The position numbers and the translations under genes were made by a program. A DNA stretch of 64,000 nucleotides from Streptomyces cynarae (lineage in GTDB: Bacteria > Actinomycetota > Actinomycetes > Streptomycetales > Streptomycetaceae): positions 2,959,001 through 3,023,000 of the forward strand of contig NZ_CP106793.1 of assembly GCF_025642135.1 (NCBI RefSeq), in the 5' to 3' direction. This document shows, one piece after another, positions 19,718 through 29,176 of the stretch (within the stretch, counting starts at the first letter, position 1; the number at the start of each line of letters is the position of its first letter). The notes under the pieces were generated by a model that did no database searches, had not been told where the DNA came from, and saw nothing but the letters and a program-made list of their open reading frames with translations.

Positions 19718-22700
19718 TCACAGTGCGGGCAGCTCCGGGGGCTGTTTCGCCGGACGCTCCTCCAGTGCCGCCAGTGCCAGGCGGATCGCCTCGTCCAACT
19801 GCGTGTCGCGGCCCGCCGCGTGGTCCTGCGGGGCCTGGACCACCTCGACGTCGGGATCGACGCCGTGGTTCTCCACGTCCCACCCGTACCCCTCCATCCA
19901 GAAGGCGTACTTGGGCTGGGTCACCAGCGTGCCGTCGACCAGCCGGTACTTGCTGTCGATCCCGATGACACCGCCCCACGTCCGCGTCCCGACCACCGGG
20001 CCGATGCCGAGCGCCTTGATGGCCGCGTTGACGATGTCGCCGTCCGAGCCGGAGAACTCGTTGGCGACCGCGACGACGGGCCCGCGCGGCGCGTCCTCCG
20101 GGTAGCTGTACGGCCGTAGTCCGCGCGGCAGGTCCCAGCCCACGATCCGCCGCGCCAGCTTCTCCACGACCAGCTGGGAGGTGTGGCCGCCCCGGTTCTC
20201 CCGGACGTCCACGACCAGGCCCTCCCGCGCGACCTCGATCCGCAGGTCACGGTGGAGCTGCGCCCACCCGGAGCCCACCATGTCCGGCACGTGCAGATAC
20301 CCGAGCCGCCCGCCCGACTTCTCGTGCACGTACGCCCGCCGGTCCGCCACCCACGCGTGGTACCTGAGCGGCTCCTCGTCGGCGATCGGCACGACGACGG
20401 CGTACCGCAGGTCACCCCCGCCCGCCGGCGAGACCGTCAGCTCCACCGGTTTGCCGGCCGTCCCGACCAGCAGCGGCCCGGGCCCGGTCACCGGATCCAC
20501 CGGCCGCCCGCCGACCGCGACGATCGCGTCACCGGCCCGTATCGCCACCCCGGGCGCCGCCAGCGGTGCCTGGGCGTCGGGGTCGGAGGTCTCCGAGGGC
20601 AGCACCCGGTCGACGCGCCAACTTCCGTCCGTATGCCGGGAGATGTCGGCGCCGAGCAGTCCCTGCCGCCGGTCGTGGCCCGGGCCGTAGCCGTGGGGAA
20701 GGACGTACGCGTGCGAGGTGCCCAGCTCGCCCTGCACCTCCCACAGCAGGTCGACCAGGTCGTCGTGGGTGGCGACCCGGTCGAGCACCGGCCGGTAGCG
20801 CCCCAGTACGCCGTCCCAGTCGACGCCGCCCAGGTCGGGCCGCCAGAAGTTGTCCCGCATGATCCGGCCGGTCTCGTCGAACATCTGCCGCCACTCGGCC
20901 GCCGGATCGACGGTCTGCCGGACGCGCGACAGGTCGACGGTGATGTTCGCGTCGGAGTCGTCGTCGTTCGGGGCGCGCCGGTCGCTGGGGACGACCTTGA
21001 GCTTGCCGTCGGTCCACAGCAGCACCCGCTTGCCGTCGCCGGTGACCGAGAAGTGGTCGGCGTCCGAGGCGAGGTGCTCGATGCGCTGCTGGACGAGGTC
21101 GTACCGCTCCAGCTCGCTCCTGGGGTCGGGATCGTCGGGCGTGGCGCGGGAGGCGCCGAGGACGCCGCGCACCGGGTGCCGCAGCCACAGCACCCCGTCC
21201 TTGGCGGCGCGCAGCCCCGAGTAGCGCGCGGCCTCCACCGGGAACGGCACGATCCGGTCGGCGAGGCCCTCCAGGTCGACGCGGGTGGTCGGCGCGCCCT
21301 CGCTGTCGGGTGTCTCGTCCTTGTCGGGCGTCTCGAAGGGGCGGCCGTGCCGCTGGGGACCGAACGGGGAGGGGGTGGTCGCGGAGAGCGTGATCAGGTG
21401 CGGCCGGGAGCCGCCCACGAAGGCGAGGTCGAAGACGTGGTCGTCGTACACCGGGTCGAAGGAGCGCGCCGAGAGGAACGCGAGGTGCTTGCCGTCGAGG
21501 GTGAACGCGGGCGCGTAGTCCCGGAACCGCAGCGGGGTCGCCTCGGTCACCGACAGGTCGGCCGTGTTGGCGAGTTTCAGATGGCGCAGCGGGCGCGGTC
21601 CGGGGTGCGACCAGGCCAGCCACGCCGAGTCGGGTGCGAAGACGAGCCCGCTGACCTCGCCGTCCTCGCTGCGGTCGACCTCGCGCACCTCGCCGCTGTC
21701 CCGCTCGACCAGCAGCACCCGCCCGTCGTGCGCGGCGACGGCGACCTTGCTGCCGTCGGGCGACACCGCGAGCCCCAGCACCCGCCCGAGCTGCCCCGCG
21801 ACGAGCCGTCGCGGGACGGCGCCGGGGGCGAGGCCGGTGGCGGGCGCGAACTCCAGCGCGTCGTCGCCCTCCGCGTCCGTCACCCACACCACCCACTCCT
21901 CGCCGTCCGCGCGGAAGGTGTGCGGTAGCCGGGCGCGCACGCCGTGCTCCGCGGCGAGCGCTCGGGCGGGCCCCGAGCGGTGGGTCACCCAGTGGACGGC
22001 GCCGCGCACCGGGACGGCACTGCCGCGCCCCGCGTGGTCGGGCGAGGCGGCCCCGAACCAGCGGGAGGCATCGACCGGATACGGCTGGAGGTCCACGCGC
22101 TGCCCGCCGAGCCGGATGTCGAGCGGCCTGGGCTCGGCGCCGTCGAGGTCGTCGAGGATCCACAGCCGGCCGGCGGAGGAGTACACGACCCGGGTGCCGT
22201 CGGTGGCCGCGTGGCGGGCGTAGAAGCCTTCGATCGGCGTGTGCCGTCGCAGGTCGGAGCCGTCGGCGAGCGACGAGTACAGCGCCCCGACGTCCTCGTG
22301 GTCAGAGAGGAAGACGATACGGTCCCCCACCCACGACGGGTACTCGATGTTGCCGTCCAAGTCCTCGTGCAGCCGTACGAACTCGCCGCCGCCCTCACGG
22401 TCGATCCACAGCTTGCCGGCCGTGCCGCCCCGGTACCGCTTCCAGAGGGCGGCCTCGCGGGCCCCGGCGGACAGCAGCACGGTGTGCGGCCCGTACGCGA
22501 CCTCGCCGACGGGCCCGTACGGCAGCGTGGTGGCCGGTCCCCCGTCGAGCGGTACGGCGTGCGCCCAGGTGCGGCGCAGCGAGGCCTGACCGACCGTGCT
22601 CAGCGCGAGCACGTCTCCGTCGGGAGTCCAGCCGCGCACCTGGGTCTTCCAACTCCCCCAGTGGGTGAGGCGCTTGGCGGGCCCGCCGTCGATCGGCGCG

Positions 22701-22921
22701 ATGTGCACCTCGGGGGCGCCGTCGCGGGTGGAGGTCCAGGCGACGGTCGTGCCGTCCGGGGAGATGCGGGGGTGGTTCACGGGTATGTTGTCGGCGCTGA
22801 CCCGCCAGGCGCGGCCGCCGTCGAGCGGGGCGACCCAGACGTCGTCCTCGGCGGTGAAGGCGACCAACTCGCCGTGCAGATGCGGGAAACGGAGATACGC
22901 GGGCGATGCGGACTGAGTCAC
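19718..22921 (-). CDS. Tricorn protease homologue (S41 family)
   Basis: Large cytosolic protease of 1067 residues that trims peptides produced by the proteasome in organisms that have both. Order: two beta-propeller regions (about 1-310 and 320-640) with repeated SPDG blades, a C1 helical domain, a PDZ domain (about 760-850) and the S41 catalytic domain. The tricorn catalytic tetrad is visible: SH in GTSHAYV near residue 734, Ser in FSGSDGD near 957, and Glu in WDVENHGVD near 1016. Length equals the Streptomyces coelicolor enzyme. It is flanked by the HIT gene and a secreted-protein gene. Confidence 0.95.
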   Translation of the reverse strand: MTQSASPAYLRFPHLHGELVAFTAEDDVWVAPLDGGRAWRVSADNIPVNHPRISPDGTTVAWTSTRDGAPEVHIAPIDGGPAKRLTHWGSWKTQVRGWTPDGDVLALSTVGQASLRRTWAHAVPLDGGPATTLPYGPVGEVAYGPHTVLLSAGAREAALWKRYRGGTAGKLWIDREGGGEFVRLHEDLDGNIEYPSWVGDRIVFLSDHEDVGALYSSLADGSDLRRHTPIEGFYARHAATDGTRVVYSSAGRLWILDDLDGAEPRPLDIRLGGQRVDLQPYPVDASRWFGAASPDHAGRGSAVPVRGAVHWVTHRSGPARALAAEHGVRARLPHTFRADGEEWVVWVTDAEGDDALEFAPATGLAPGAVPRRLVAGQLGRVLGLAVSPDGSKVAVAAHDGRVLLVERDSGEVREVDRSEDGEVSGLVFAPDSAWLAWSHPGPRPLRHLKLANTADLSVTEATPLRFRDYAPAFTLDGKHLAFLSARSFDPVYDDHVFDLAFVGGSRPHLITLSATTPSPFGPQRHGRPFETPDKDETPDSEGAPTTRVDLEGLADRIVPFPVEAARYSGLRAAKDGVLWLRHPVRGVLGASRATPDDPDPRSELERYDLVQQRIEHLASDADHFSVTGDGKRVLLWTDGKLKVVPSDRRAPNDDDSDANITVDLSRVRQTVDPAAEWRQMFDETGRIMRDNFWRPDLGGVDWDGVLGRYRPVLDRVATHDDLVDLLWEVQGELGTSHAYVLPHGYGPGHDRRQGLLGADISRHTDGSWRVDRVLPSETSDPDAQAPLAAPGVAIRAGDAIVAVGGRPVDPVTGPGPLLVGTAGKPVELTVSPAGGGDLRYAVVVPIADEEPLRYHAWVADRRAYVHEKSGGRLGYLHVPDMVGSGWAQLHRDLRIEVAREGLVVDVRENRGGHTSQLVVEKLARRIVGWDLPRGLRPYSYPEDAPRGPVVAVANEFSGSDGDIVNAAIKALGIGPVVGTRTWGGVIGIDSKYRLVDGTLVTQPKYAFWMEGYGWDVENHGVDPDVEVVQAPQDHAAGRDTQLDEAIRLALAALEERPAKQPPELPAL

Positions 22922-22992
22922 CAGGTCACCCTAAGCAGCCGGCGCGGTCCCGAACAGGGGGCTTCCCCACTTGCCTGCGTCGCATGCGTCCG

Positions 22993-23559
22993 TCACTTGC
23001 CCTGAACCGGCCAGCAGGTGGGGTCGCCCTGGCACCAGATGGTCCTGGTGACGGTGACCGTGACCGTGGGCCCGGGCCGCCCGGGGACGGTCGGGTCGCC
23101 GGCGGGCGGGCTGGGCGTGCTGCCCTGGCAGTCGCCGAGGCCGCTGACGTGGAACAACTCCTTGCCACCCACGGTGGCCCTGAGGTCCCCGCGGACGCAC
23201 CTGCCGTCGACGGCGCGGGTGACACGGCCCTTGACGGTGATGTCCTTCCCGTCGTCCGTCTGCCCCTTGCAGTCGACGGTGACGACGGCGGTCTCGCTCG
23301 CCGAGGGCGCCGAGCCGGACGTTCCCCTCGTGCCGGCCCCGCCGCCGTAGTCGCCCGAGCAGCTCAGCCAGCGCACCTTCACATGCTGCCGCTGAAGCTC
23401 CTTGGTGGCGGTCTGGTCCGTGGTGTACGCCACCGCAGCGGAGCTGAGATCACCGGGTTGGCAGGCCACGGCTCCGCCCACGGCCACCACCGCGAGGCCG
23501 GTGACCGCGGCGAGCCGTCGTGACCCGGGCCGTCGCCCAATGCGCCGCAATGCCCCCAT
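22993..23559 (-). CDS. Secreted hypothetical protein, possible lipoprotein
   Basis: Protein of 188 residues, not recognised beyond a conserved Streptomyces type. The N-terminus has an RRxGRRPGSRR basic stretch and a hydrophobic segment ending AVGGAVACQPG; the Cys could be lipidated, but the lipobox is weak. The mature part has three further Cys pairs (CSGDYG, VDCKG, GRCVRG, LGDCQG) and a T/P-rich region before a C-terminal WCQGDPTCWPV. It lies 71 bp upstream of the tricorn gene. No function can be assigned. Confidence 0.75.
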   Translation of the reverse strand: MGALRRIGRRPGSRRLAAVTGLAVVAVGGAVACQPGDLSSAAVAYTTDQTATKELQRQHVKVRWLSCSGDYGGGAGTRGTSGSAPSASETAVVTVDCKGQTDDGKDITVKGRVTRAVDGRCVRGDLRATVGGKELFHVSGLGDCQGSTPSPPAGDPTVPGRPGPTVTVTVTRTIWCQGDPTCWPVQGK

Positions 23560-23643
23560 GAAGGGCAGCGTGCCACTCCCGCGGCGCAGACGGTAGAGCG
23601 CATACGGCCACGCGAGCGCCCCGCCGTCAGCCTCCCCGCGCCG

Positions 23644-24036
23644 TCAGCCGCGCAGCAGCAGCCACTGCTGAAGTTCCACCAGATTGCCCTCCGGGTCCTT
23701 GAGGTGGGCGACGCGCATGCGGTCGGTCATGGGGGCCGGGCCGTGCAGGAGGGTCGCGCCGCGGGAGGTGATCTCGGCGCAGTACGCGTCCAGGTCGTCC
23801 ACGCGCAGTACCACCAGCGAGCGGTGGCCCGCGGCCTCGTCCCCCAGCTCGCCGAGGACCTCGGCCATCATCGCCCGGTCCTGGAGCGCGATGCCCGCGG
23901 AGCCGGTGGCCGGGCTGAACTTCTCGTACGGTCCGTCGGCCGCGCCCGACTGCGGCTTGAGGCCGAGGACGTCGGCGTAGAAGCGGTAGCAGGCCGGGAA
24001 GTCCGATACCAGCAGCCGCACTTGGGCGAGTTCCAT
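23644..24036 (-). CDS. VOC-family (glyoxalase-like) protein
   Basis: 130-residue vicinal-oxygen-chelate fold protein with the two beta-alpha-beta-beta-beta modules: MELAQVRLLVSDFPACYRFYADVLGL at the start and LHGPAPMTD...LKDPEGNLVEL at the end. The metal ligands of true glyoxalase I are not clearly all present, so the activity is unknown. The gene lies 44 bp from rsmE in the same direction. Confidence 0.88.
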   Translation of the reverse strand: MELAQVRLLVSDFPACYRFYADVLGLKPQSGAADGPYEKFSPATGSAGIALQDRAMMAEVLGELGDEAAGHRSLVVLRVDDLDAYCAEITSRGATLLHGPAPMTDRMRVAHLKDPEGNLVELQQWLLLRG

Positions 24037-24080
24037 GGCGTTCCCCCGGTGGCTCGATGGATCCGTTGGAGATCCGTGCG

Positions 24081-24830
24081 TCAGGACCAGCGGCCCGTGC
24101 GGCCGAGCAGCAGCGCGGCCGCCGCAGTGCCGGCGGTCGATGTACGAAGGACACTACGCCCGAGGACGTACGCCTTCGCACCCGCTTCCCGGAACAGCGC
24201 CAACTCCTCGGAGGAGACGCCACCTTCGGGCCCGACGACCAGCACGATCTCCCCCTCGGCGGGGAGTTGGGCGGTGGCGAGCGGCTCGCTGCCGTACTCG
24301 AAGTCCGAGTGGAGCACGGCGGCGAAGTCGGCTTTGGCGAGAAGTGCGGCAACCTGCCTGGTGGTCGCCGCGTCCGCGACCTCCGGGAAACGCACCCGGC
24401 GCGACTGCTTGCCCGCCTCGCGGGCGGTGGCCCGCCACTTGCCGAGCGCCTTCAGCCCGCGGTCGCCCTTCCACTGGGTGATGCACCGGGAGGCCTGCCA
24501 GGGGACGATCGCGTCGACGCCGACCTCGGTCATGGTCTCCACGGCCAGCTCACCGCGGTCGCCCTTGGGGAGGGCCTGGACGACGGTGATACGGGGAGAC
24601 TCCGGAGGCTCCTCGTTCACCGGGTGCATGTGGACGACCAACCGGTCCTTGCCCTCGATGTCGACGACCTCGCACTCCGCCCACCGCCCGGCGCCGTCGG
24701 TCAGCACGACGGTCTCCCCCGGGCGCAGCCGCTTCACGGACACGGCATGGCGTCCCTCGGGACCGTCCAGGACGTACCGCCCTCCGGGACCGGCCCGGAA
24801 GTCCTCCACCACGAACACCGGCGCCGTCAT
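24081..24830 (-). CDS. rsmE: 16S rRNA m3U1498 methyltransferase RsmE
   Basis: SPOUT-class methyltransferase that modifies U1498 of 16S rRNA; 249 residues. It has an N-terminal PUA-like domain (about 1-75) and a C-terminal trefoil-knot domain with VVGPEGGVSSEE and LGRSVLRTSTAGTAA, the SAM-binding knot. The start is ATG 24830, overlapping the previous gene's stop (ATGA). In most actinobacteria rsmE directly follows dnaJ; here the nitronate monooxygenase gene and the repeat array lie between. Confidence 0.95.
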   Translation of the reverse strand: MTAPVFVVEDFRAGPGGRYVLDGPEGRHAVSVKRLRPGETVVLTDGAGRWAECEVVDIEGKDRLVVHMHPVNEEPPESPRITVVQALPKGDRGELAVETMTEVGVDAIVPWQASRCITQWKGDRGLKALGKWRATAREAGKQSRRVRFPEVADAATTRQVAALLAKADFAAVLHSDFEYGSEPLATAQLPAEGEIVLVVGPEGGVSSEELALFREAGAKAYVLGRSVLRTSTAGTAAAALLLGRTGRWS

Positions 24831-25900
24831 CGTCCGGCACCCCCCGTCGACAACGCTGTCGCCGCCTGCTGAACCTCCGCGACCAGCACCTCCACCAGCC
24901 GGCCGGCGGGCAGGTCCCGCGCCAGTCGGTGGCCCTGGCCCGCCCACAGGGCCATTCCCTGGGCGTCACCGGCCTTGGCGGCCGCCTTGCGCAGGGGGGA
25001 GGTGAGGTGGTGGATCTCGGGGTACGCGGCGGGCGCGTAGGGGCCGTGTTCGCGCATGAACCGGTTGACCAGCCCGCGCGCCGGGCGTCCGGAGAAGGCC
25101 CGGGTCAGCTCGGTGCGGACGAAGTGGGGGTCGGTCAGCGCCTGCTTGTGCGCGGGGTGGGCGCCGGACTCGGGCGTGGCGAGGAACGCGGTGCCGAGCT
25201 GGGCGGCGCTCGCGCCCGCGGCGAGGACGGCGGCGATCTGGCTGCCGCGCATGATGCCTCCGGCGGCGACGATCGGAATGCTCACGGTCTCGCGGACCTG
25301 GGCGAGGAGCGAGAGCAGCCCTATGCCGGCGCCGTCGTTCTCGTGACTGTCCCGGTGGGTTCCCTGGTGGCCGCCGGCCTCGACGCCCTGCGCGATCACC
25401 GCGTCGGCGCCCGCCTCCTGCACGGCCAGGGCCTCCTCGGCGGTGGTCGCGGTGACCAGGGTGAGGGTGCCCAGGCGCCGCAGGGACTCCAGGACGTCCG
25501 GGGCCGGGACTCCGAAGTGGAAGGAGACCACGGGGACCGGGTCGTCGAGGAGGACGGCGAGTTTGGCGTCGTAGCCGTCGTCACGGCCGCTGTCGCGGTC
25601 GCCCAGCTCGGTCTCGTACCAGGTGGCCTCGCCGGCGAGCTGGTTGGCGTACACCTCGACGGCGGCCGGGTCGGCATACTCGGGCTGCGGCATGAAGACG
25701 TTCACGCCGAAGGGGCGGTGGGTCAGCCCGCGGAGCTGCTTGATCTCCTGGTACATCCCGTCGGCGGTCTTGTACCCGGCGGCGAGGAAACCCAGGCCGC
25801 CGGCCTCGGACACGGCGGCGGCGAGCTGCGGCACGGAGGCGCCGCCCGCCATGGGGGCCTGCACGATCGGGTGCGGGGAGAGATCGGTCAGGGAGGACAT
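24827..25900 (-). CDS. Nitronate monooxygenase
   Basis: FMN-dependent TIM-barrel enzyme of the nitronate monooxygenase/2-nitropropane dioxygenase family, 357 residues. Family segments are PIVQAPMAGGAS at the start, GADAVIAQGVEAGGHQGTH in the middle, and PIVAAGGIMRGSQIAAVLAAGASAAQLGTAFL for phosphate binding. It detoxifies propionate 3-nitronate and related alkyl nitronates. It is coupled to rsmE by a 4-bp overlap. Confidence 0.92.
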   Translation of the reverse strand: MSSLTDLSPHPIVQAPMAGGASVPQLAAAVSEAGGLGFLAAGYKTADGMYQEIKQLRGLTHRPFGVNVFMPQPEYADPAAVEVYANQLAGEATWYETELGDRDSGRDDGYDAKLAVLLDDPVPVVSFHFGVPAPDVLESLRRLGTLTLVTATTAEEALAVQEAGADAVIAQGVEAGGHQGTHRDSHENDGAGIGLLSLLAQVRETVSIPIVAAGGIMRGSQIAAVLAAGASAAQLGTAFLATPESGAHPAHKQALTDPHFVRTELTRAFSGRPARGLVNRFMREHGPYAPAAYPEIHHLTSPLRKAAAKAGDAQGMALWAGQGHRLARDLPAGRLVEVLVAEVQQAATALSTGGAGR

Positions 25901-26158
25901 GACGGCATGTTGTCACGTCTTTCGAACGAGTCCGAATCCACCGGTCCCGTTGCATACGCGGGAGGAATGAGGACAGTCCGATGGCAGCCCGGGACGGTGG
26001 AAATCAGCCCGTCTGGGGGTCCCCCCTGCTCGAAGAGCTTGGGGGAGTTTGAGGACGAGGCCGTTCAGGCCGAAGGGGGGTCTGGGGGCGCAGCCCCCCA
26101 GGGACGGCCACCCCGGCGCCGGATGCCCATCCGACGCCGGGTACCCGACACCGTCAGC
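25901..26158. other. Non-coding gap with dispersed GC repeats
   Basis: No convincing gene. It contains the repeat copy at 26014-26047 (TGGGGGTCCCCCC...GAAGAGCTTGGGGGAG) and a second hairpin, GGGGGCGCAGCCCCC, near 26084-26098. It forms the distal end of the array downstream of dnaJ and the 5' region of the nitronate monooxygenase gene, whose promoter must lie here or further upstream. Confidence 0.6.
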
Positions 26159-26827
26159 GCCCGTTGAACGCATCCTTCAACCGAGAGAACAACCCCTGCT
26201 GCCCCGGCTGACTGTGCCCGCCCGGGGGCCAACCCCCGGACCCCCGGCCCACGCCAGCGCTCACCTCAACGCCCGTTGAACGCATCCTTCAACCGAGAGA
26301 ACAACCCCTGCTGCCCCGGCTGACTGTGCCTACCCGGGGGCCAACCCCCGGACCCCCGGGCCCCCAGCGCTCACCTCAACGCCCGTTGAACGCATCCTTC
26401 AACCGAGAGAACAACCCCTACTGCCCCGGCTGACTGTGCCTACCCGGGGACCAACCCCGGACCCCCGGCCCACGCCAGCGCTCACCTCAACGCCCGTTGA
26501 ACGCATCCTTCAACCGAGAGAACAACCCCTACTGCCCCGGCTGACTGTGCCTACCCGGGGACCAACCCCCGGACCCCCGGCCCACGCCAGCGCTCACCTC
26601 AACGCCCGTTGAACGCATCCTTCAACCGAGAGAACAACCCCTACTGCCCCGGCTGACTGTGCCTACCCGGGGACCAACCCCCGGACCCCCGGCCCACGCC
26701 AGCGCTCACCTCAACGCCCGTTGAACGCATCCTTCAACCGAGAGAACAACCCCTGCTGCCCCGGCTGACTGTGCCTACCCGGGGGCCAACCCCCGGACCC
26801 CCGGCCCACGCCAGCGCTCACCTCAAC
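26159..26827. repeat. Six-copy tandem array of dnaJ 3' end plus flank
   Basis: Units start at 26159, 26271, 26381, 26492, 26604 and 26716 (periods 112, 110, 111, 112, 112, 112), and the parental dnaJ end begins at 26828. Each unit repeats the last 18 codons of dnaJ ([18 protein letters not shown] and stop, minus strand) plus about 60 bp of 3' flank with the hairpin CCGGGGG-CCAA-CCCCCGG. Units 3-5 have CTACTG where the others have CTGCTG, which would put a TAG in the dnaJ frame, and most of these have a compensating change in the hairpin loop region. A duplication by slippage is likely. Confidence 0.95.
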
Positions 26828-27959
26828 GCCCGTTGAACGCATCCTTCAACCGAGAGAACAACCCCTGCTGCCCCGGCTGGAACTGACCCTGTGGCCGCTC
26901 CTCGCCGCGCAGCTTCGCCAGCTCGCGCAGCAGCCGCTCCTGCTCGGGGTCCAGCTTGGTGGGCGTCTGGACCTCGACGTGGACCACCAGGTCGCCCCGG
27001 CCGCCGCCGCGCAGATGCGTGACACCGCGGTTGTGCAGCGGGATCGACTGCCCGGACTGCGTACCGGGACGGATGTCGACCTCCTCCAGGCCGTCCAGCG
27101 TCTCCAGCGGCACCTTCGTGCCGAGGGCCGCCGCCGTCATCGGGATGGTGACCGTGCAGTGCAGATCGTCGCCGCGGCGCTGGAACGTCTGGTGCGGCAG
27201 CTCGTGGATCTCGACGTACAGGTCGCCGGCCGGGCCGCCGCCGGGGCCGACCTCGCCCTCGCCCGCGAGCTGGATCCGTGTGCCGTTGTCGACACCGGCC
27301 GGGATCTTCACGGTGAGCGTCCGGCGTGAGCGCACCCGCCCGTCACCGGCGCACTCCGGGCACGGGTTCGGGACGATCGTGCCGAAGCCCTGGCACTGCG
27401 GGCACGGCCGGGAGGTCATGACCTGGCCCAGGAAGGACCGGGTGACCTGCGAGACCTCACCGCGGCCACGGCACATGTCACACGTCTGCGCCGACGTACC
27501 CGGCGCGGCGCCCTCGCCGTTGCAGGTGTTGCAGACGACGGCCGTGTCGACCTGGATGTCCTTCGTCGTGCCGAAGGCCGCCTCGTCCAGCTCGATCTCG
27601 AGCCGGATCATCGCGTCCTGGCCCCGGCGGGTGCGCGAGCGCGGACCGCGCTGCGACGCCGTGCCGAAGAACGCGTCCATGATGTCGGAGAAGTTCCCGA
27701 AGCCGCCCGCGCCGAAGCCGCCCGCGCCGGCGCCGCCCGACTGGGACAGCGGGTCGCCGCCGAGGTCGTAGACCTGCTTCTTCTGCGGGTCCGAGAGCAC
27801 CTCGTACGCGGCGTTGATCTCCTTGAACCGCTCCTGCGTCTTCGGATCGGGATTGACGTCCGGGTGCAGCTCGCGGGCGAGCCGGCGGAACGCCTTCTTG
27901 ATCTCTTCCTGCGACGCGTCGCGGCGCACGCCGAGTACGGCGTAGTAGTCCGTGGCCAC
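26823..27959 (-). CDS. dnaJ: Chaperone DnaJ (hrcA-linked copy)
   Basis: Type I Hsp40 co-chaperone for DnaK, 378 residues. It has a J domain (about 1-70) with the HPD motif in LHPDVNPDP, a G-rich linker, four CxxCxGxG zinc repeats ([32 protein letters not shown]; about 145-210), and C-terminal substrate-binding domains. Its GTG start immediately follows the hrcA stop with no gap, so it is co-transcribed and controlled through CIRCE. The 3' end is the source of the tandem array downstream. Confidence 0.97.
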   Translation of the reverse strand: MATDYYAVLGVRRDASQEEIKKAFRRLARELHPDVNPDPKTQERFKEINAAYEVLSDPQKKQVYDLGGDPLSQSGGAGAGGFGAGGFGNFSDIMDAFFGTASQRGPRSRTRRGQDAMIRLEIELDEAAFGTTKDIQVDTAVVCNTCNGEGAAPGTSAQTCDMCRGRGEVSQVTRSFLGQVMTSRPCPQCQGFGTIVPNPCPECAGDGRVRSRRTLTVKIPAGVDNGTRIQLAGEGEVGPGGGPAGDLYVEIHELPHQTFQRRGDDLHCTVTIPMTAAALGTKVPLETLDGLEEVDIRPGTQSGQSIPLHNRGVTHLRGGGRGDLVVHVEVQTPTKLDPEQERLLRELAKLRGEERPQGQFQPGQQGLFSRLKDAFNGR

Positions 27960-28979
27960 TTACGACTCCGCCAGGATCTGTCCGACGTACCGTGCCACCG
28001 CTCGTACCGCTCCCATCGTTCCCGGGTAATCCATGCGGGTCGGTCCGACCACGCCGAGTTTCGCTACTGCCTCGCCGCCCGAACCGTAGCCCACGGAGAC
28101 GATGGACGTGGAGTTGAGTCCTTCGTGCGCGTTCTCATGGCCGATACGTACCCGCATGGCCGGATCCTTCGCCTCACCCAGCAGTTTGAGGAGCACGACC
28201 TGCTCCTCCAGCGCCTCCAGGACGGGGCGGATGGTGAGAGGGAAGTCATGCGCGAAGCGGGTCAGGTTCGCGGTGCCGCCGATCATCAGCCGCTCCTCGG
28301 TCTCCTCCACGAGCGTCTCCAGCAGCGTGGAGAGCACCGTCGAGACCGTGCCGCGGTCCTCCGGCTCCTCGAACGCCTCGGGCAGATCCTGCACGAGCTG
28401 CGGGACGTCCGCGAAGCGGCGGCCGGCGACCCGGCTGTTGAGCCGCGCGCGCAGGTCCGCGAGCGACGTCTCGCCGAACGGCGCCGGGCAGTCGATCATG
28501 CGCTGCTCGACCCGGCCGGTGTCCGTGATCAGCACGAGCATCACACGCGCGGGTGCCATCGACAGCAGCTCCACATGGCGCACGGTCGAACGCGTCAACG
28601 ACGGGTACTGCACGACGGCGACCTGCCGGGTGAGCTGTGCGAGCAACCGCACCGTGCGCGCCACCACGTCGTCGAGGTCGACGGCGCCCTCCAGGAAGTT
28701 ATGGATCGCGCGGCGCTCGGGCGGGCTCATCGGCTTCACGGCCGCGAGCTTGTCGACGAAGAGGCGGTAGCCCTTGTCCGTGGGAATGCGTCCTGCGCTG
28801 GTGTGCGGCTGGGCGATGTACCCCTCGTCCTCCAGCGCGGCCATGTCGTTTCGGACGGTGGCCGGGGAGACGCCGAGGTTGTGCCGCTCGGTGAGAGCCT
28901 TGGAACCCACCGGCTCTTCGGTGCCGACGTAGTCCTGGACGATGGCGCGCAACACCTCGAGCCTGCGTTCACTGAGCAT
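27960..28979 (-). CDS. hrcA: Heat-inducible repressor HrcA
   Basis: Repressor of class I heat-shock genes that binds CIRCE; 339 residues. It has an N-terminal winged HTH (about 1-75, [15 protein letters not shown]), a dimerisation region with a GAF-like fold, and a C-terminal block [34 protein letters not shown] 28979 follows GGAGGT by 7 nt; the GTG at 28988 overlaps that site and is less likely. A CIRCE operator lies 41 bp upstream, so the operon is autoregulated. Confidence 0.96.
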   Translation of the reverse strand: MLSERRLEVLRAIVQDYVGTEEPVGSKALTERHNLGVSPATVRNDMAALEDEGYIAQPHTSAGRIPTDKGYRLFVDKLAAVKPMSPPERRAIHNFLEGAVDLDDVVARTVRLLAQLTRQVAVVQYPSLTRSTVRHVELLSMAPARVMLVLITDTGRVEQRMIDCPAPFGETSLADLRARLNSRVAGRRFADVPQLVQDLPEAFEEPEDRGTVSTVLSTLLETLVEETEERLMIGGTANLTRFAHDFPLTIRPVLEALEEQVVLLKLLGEAKDPAMRVRIGHENAHEGLNSTSIVSVGYGSGGEAVAKLGVVGPTRMDYPGTMGAVRAVARYVGQILAES

Positions 28980-29019
28980 CGCGCACACCTCCAGCGGTCA
29001 TGTCCCCTTGGCGCTTCCC

Positions 29020-29046
29020 CTGGCACTCTGCACTTGCGAGTGCCAG
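29020..29046 (-). promoter_or_regulatory. CIRCE operator of hrcA-dnaJ
   Basis: CTGGCACTC-N9-GAGTGCCAG, a perfect 9-bp inverted repeat matching the CIRCE consensus TTAGCACTC-N9-GAGTGCTAA at 14 of 18 positions. It lies 41-67 bp upstream of the hrcA start. Confidence 0.95.
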
Positions 29047-29176
29047 CATTCCCCGGCCCAGTGTACGGCTGTCGGGTACACACCCGGCAAGGGCGGGCAC
29101 CGGTGCCGTGCCGAGGTGTTACCGACCTGTACCGGCCTGTCCTGCCGGGTGGGGCGCCTGCGGATAGCGTCGCCGT

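Noticed and set aside
18337..19968. 543-codon plus-strand frame opposite rnz and the HIT gene
   Set aside because: It is the mirror of two conserved minus-strand genes and has no recognisable domain or codon bias of its own.
26159..26877. CRISPR-like array downstream of dnaJ
   Set aside because: Units are 110-112 bp with no unique spacers, and the repeat is a copy of the dnaJ coding end. No cas genes are present.
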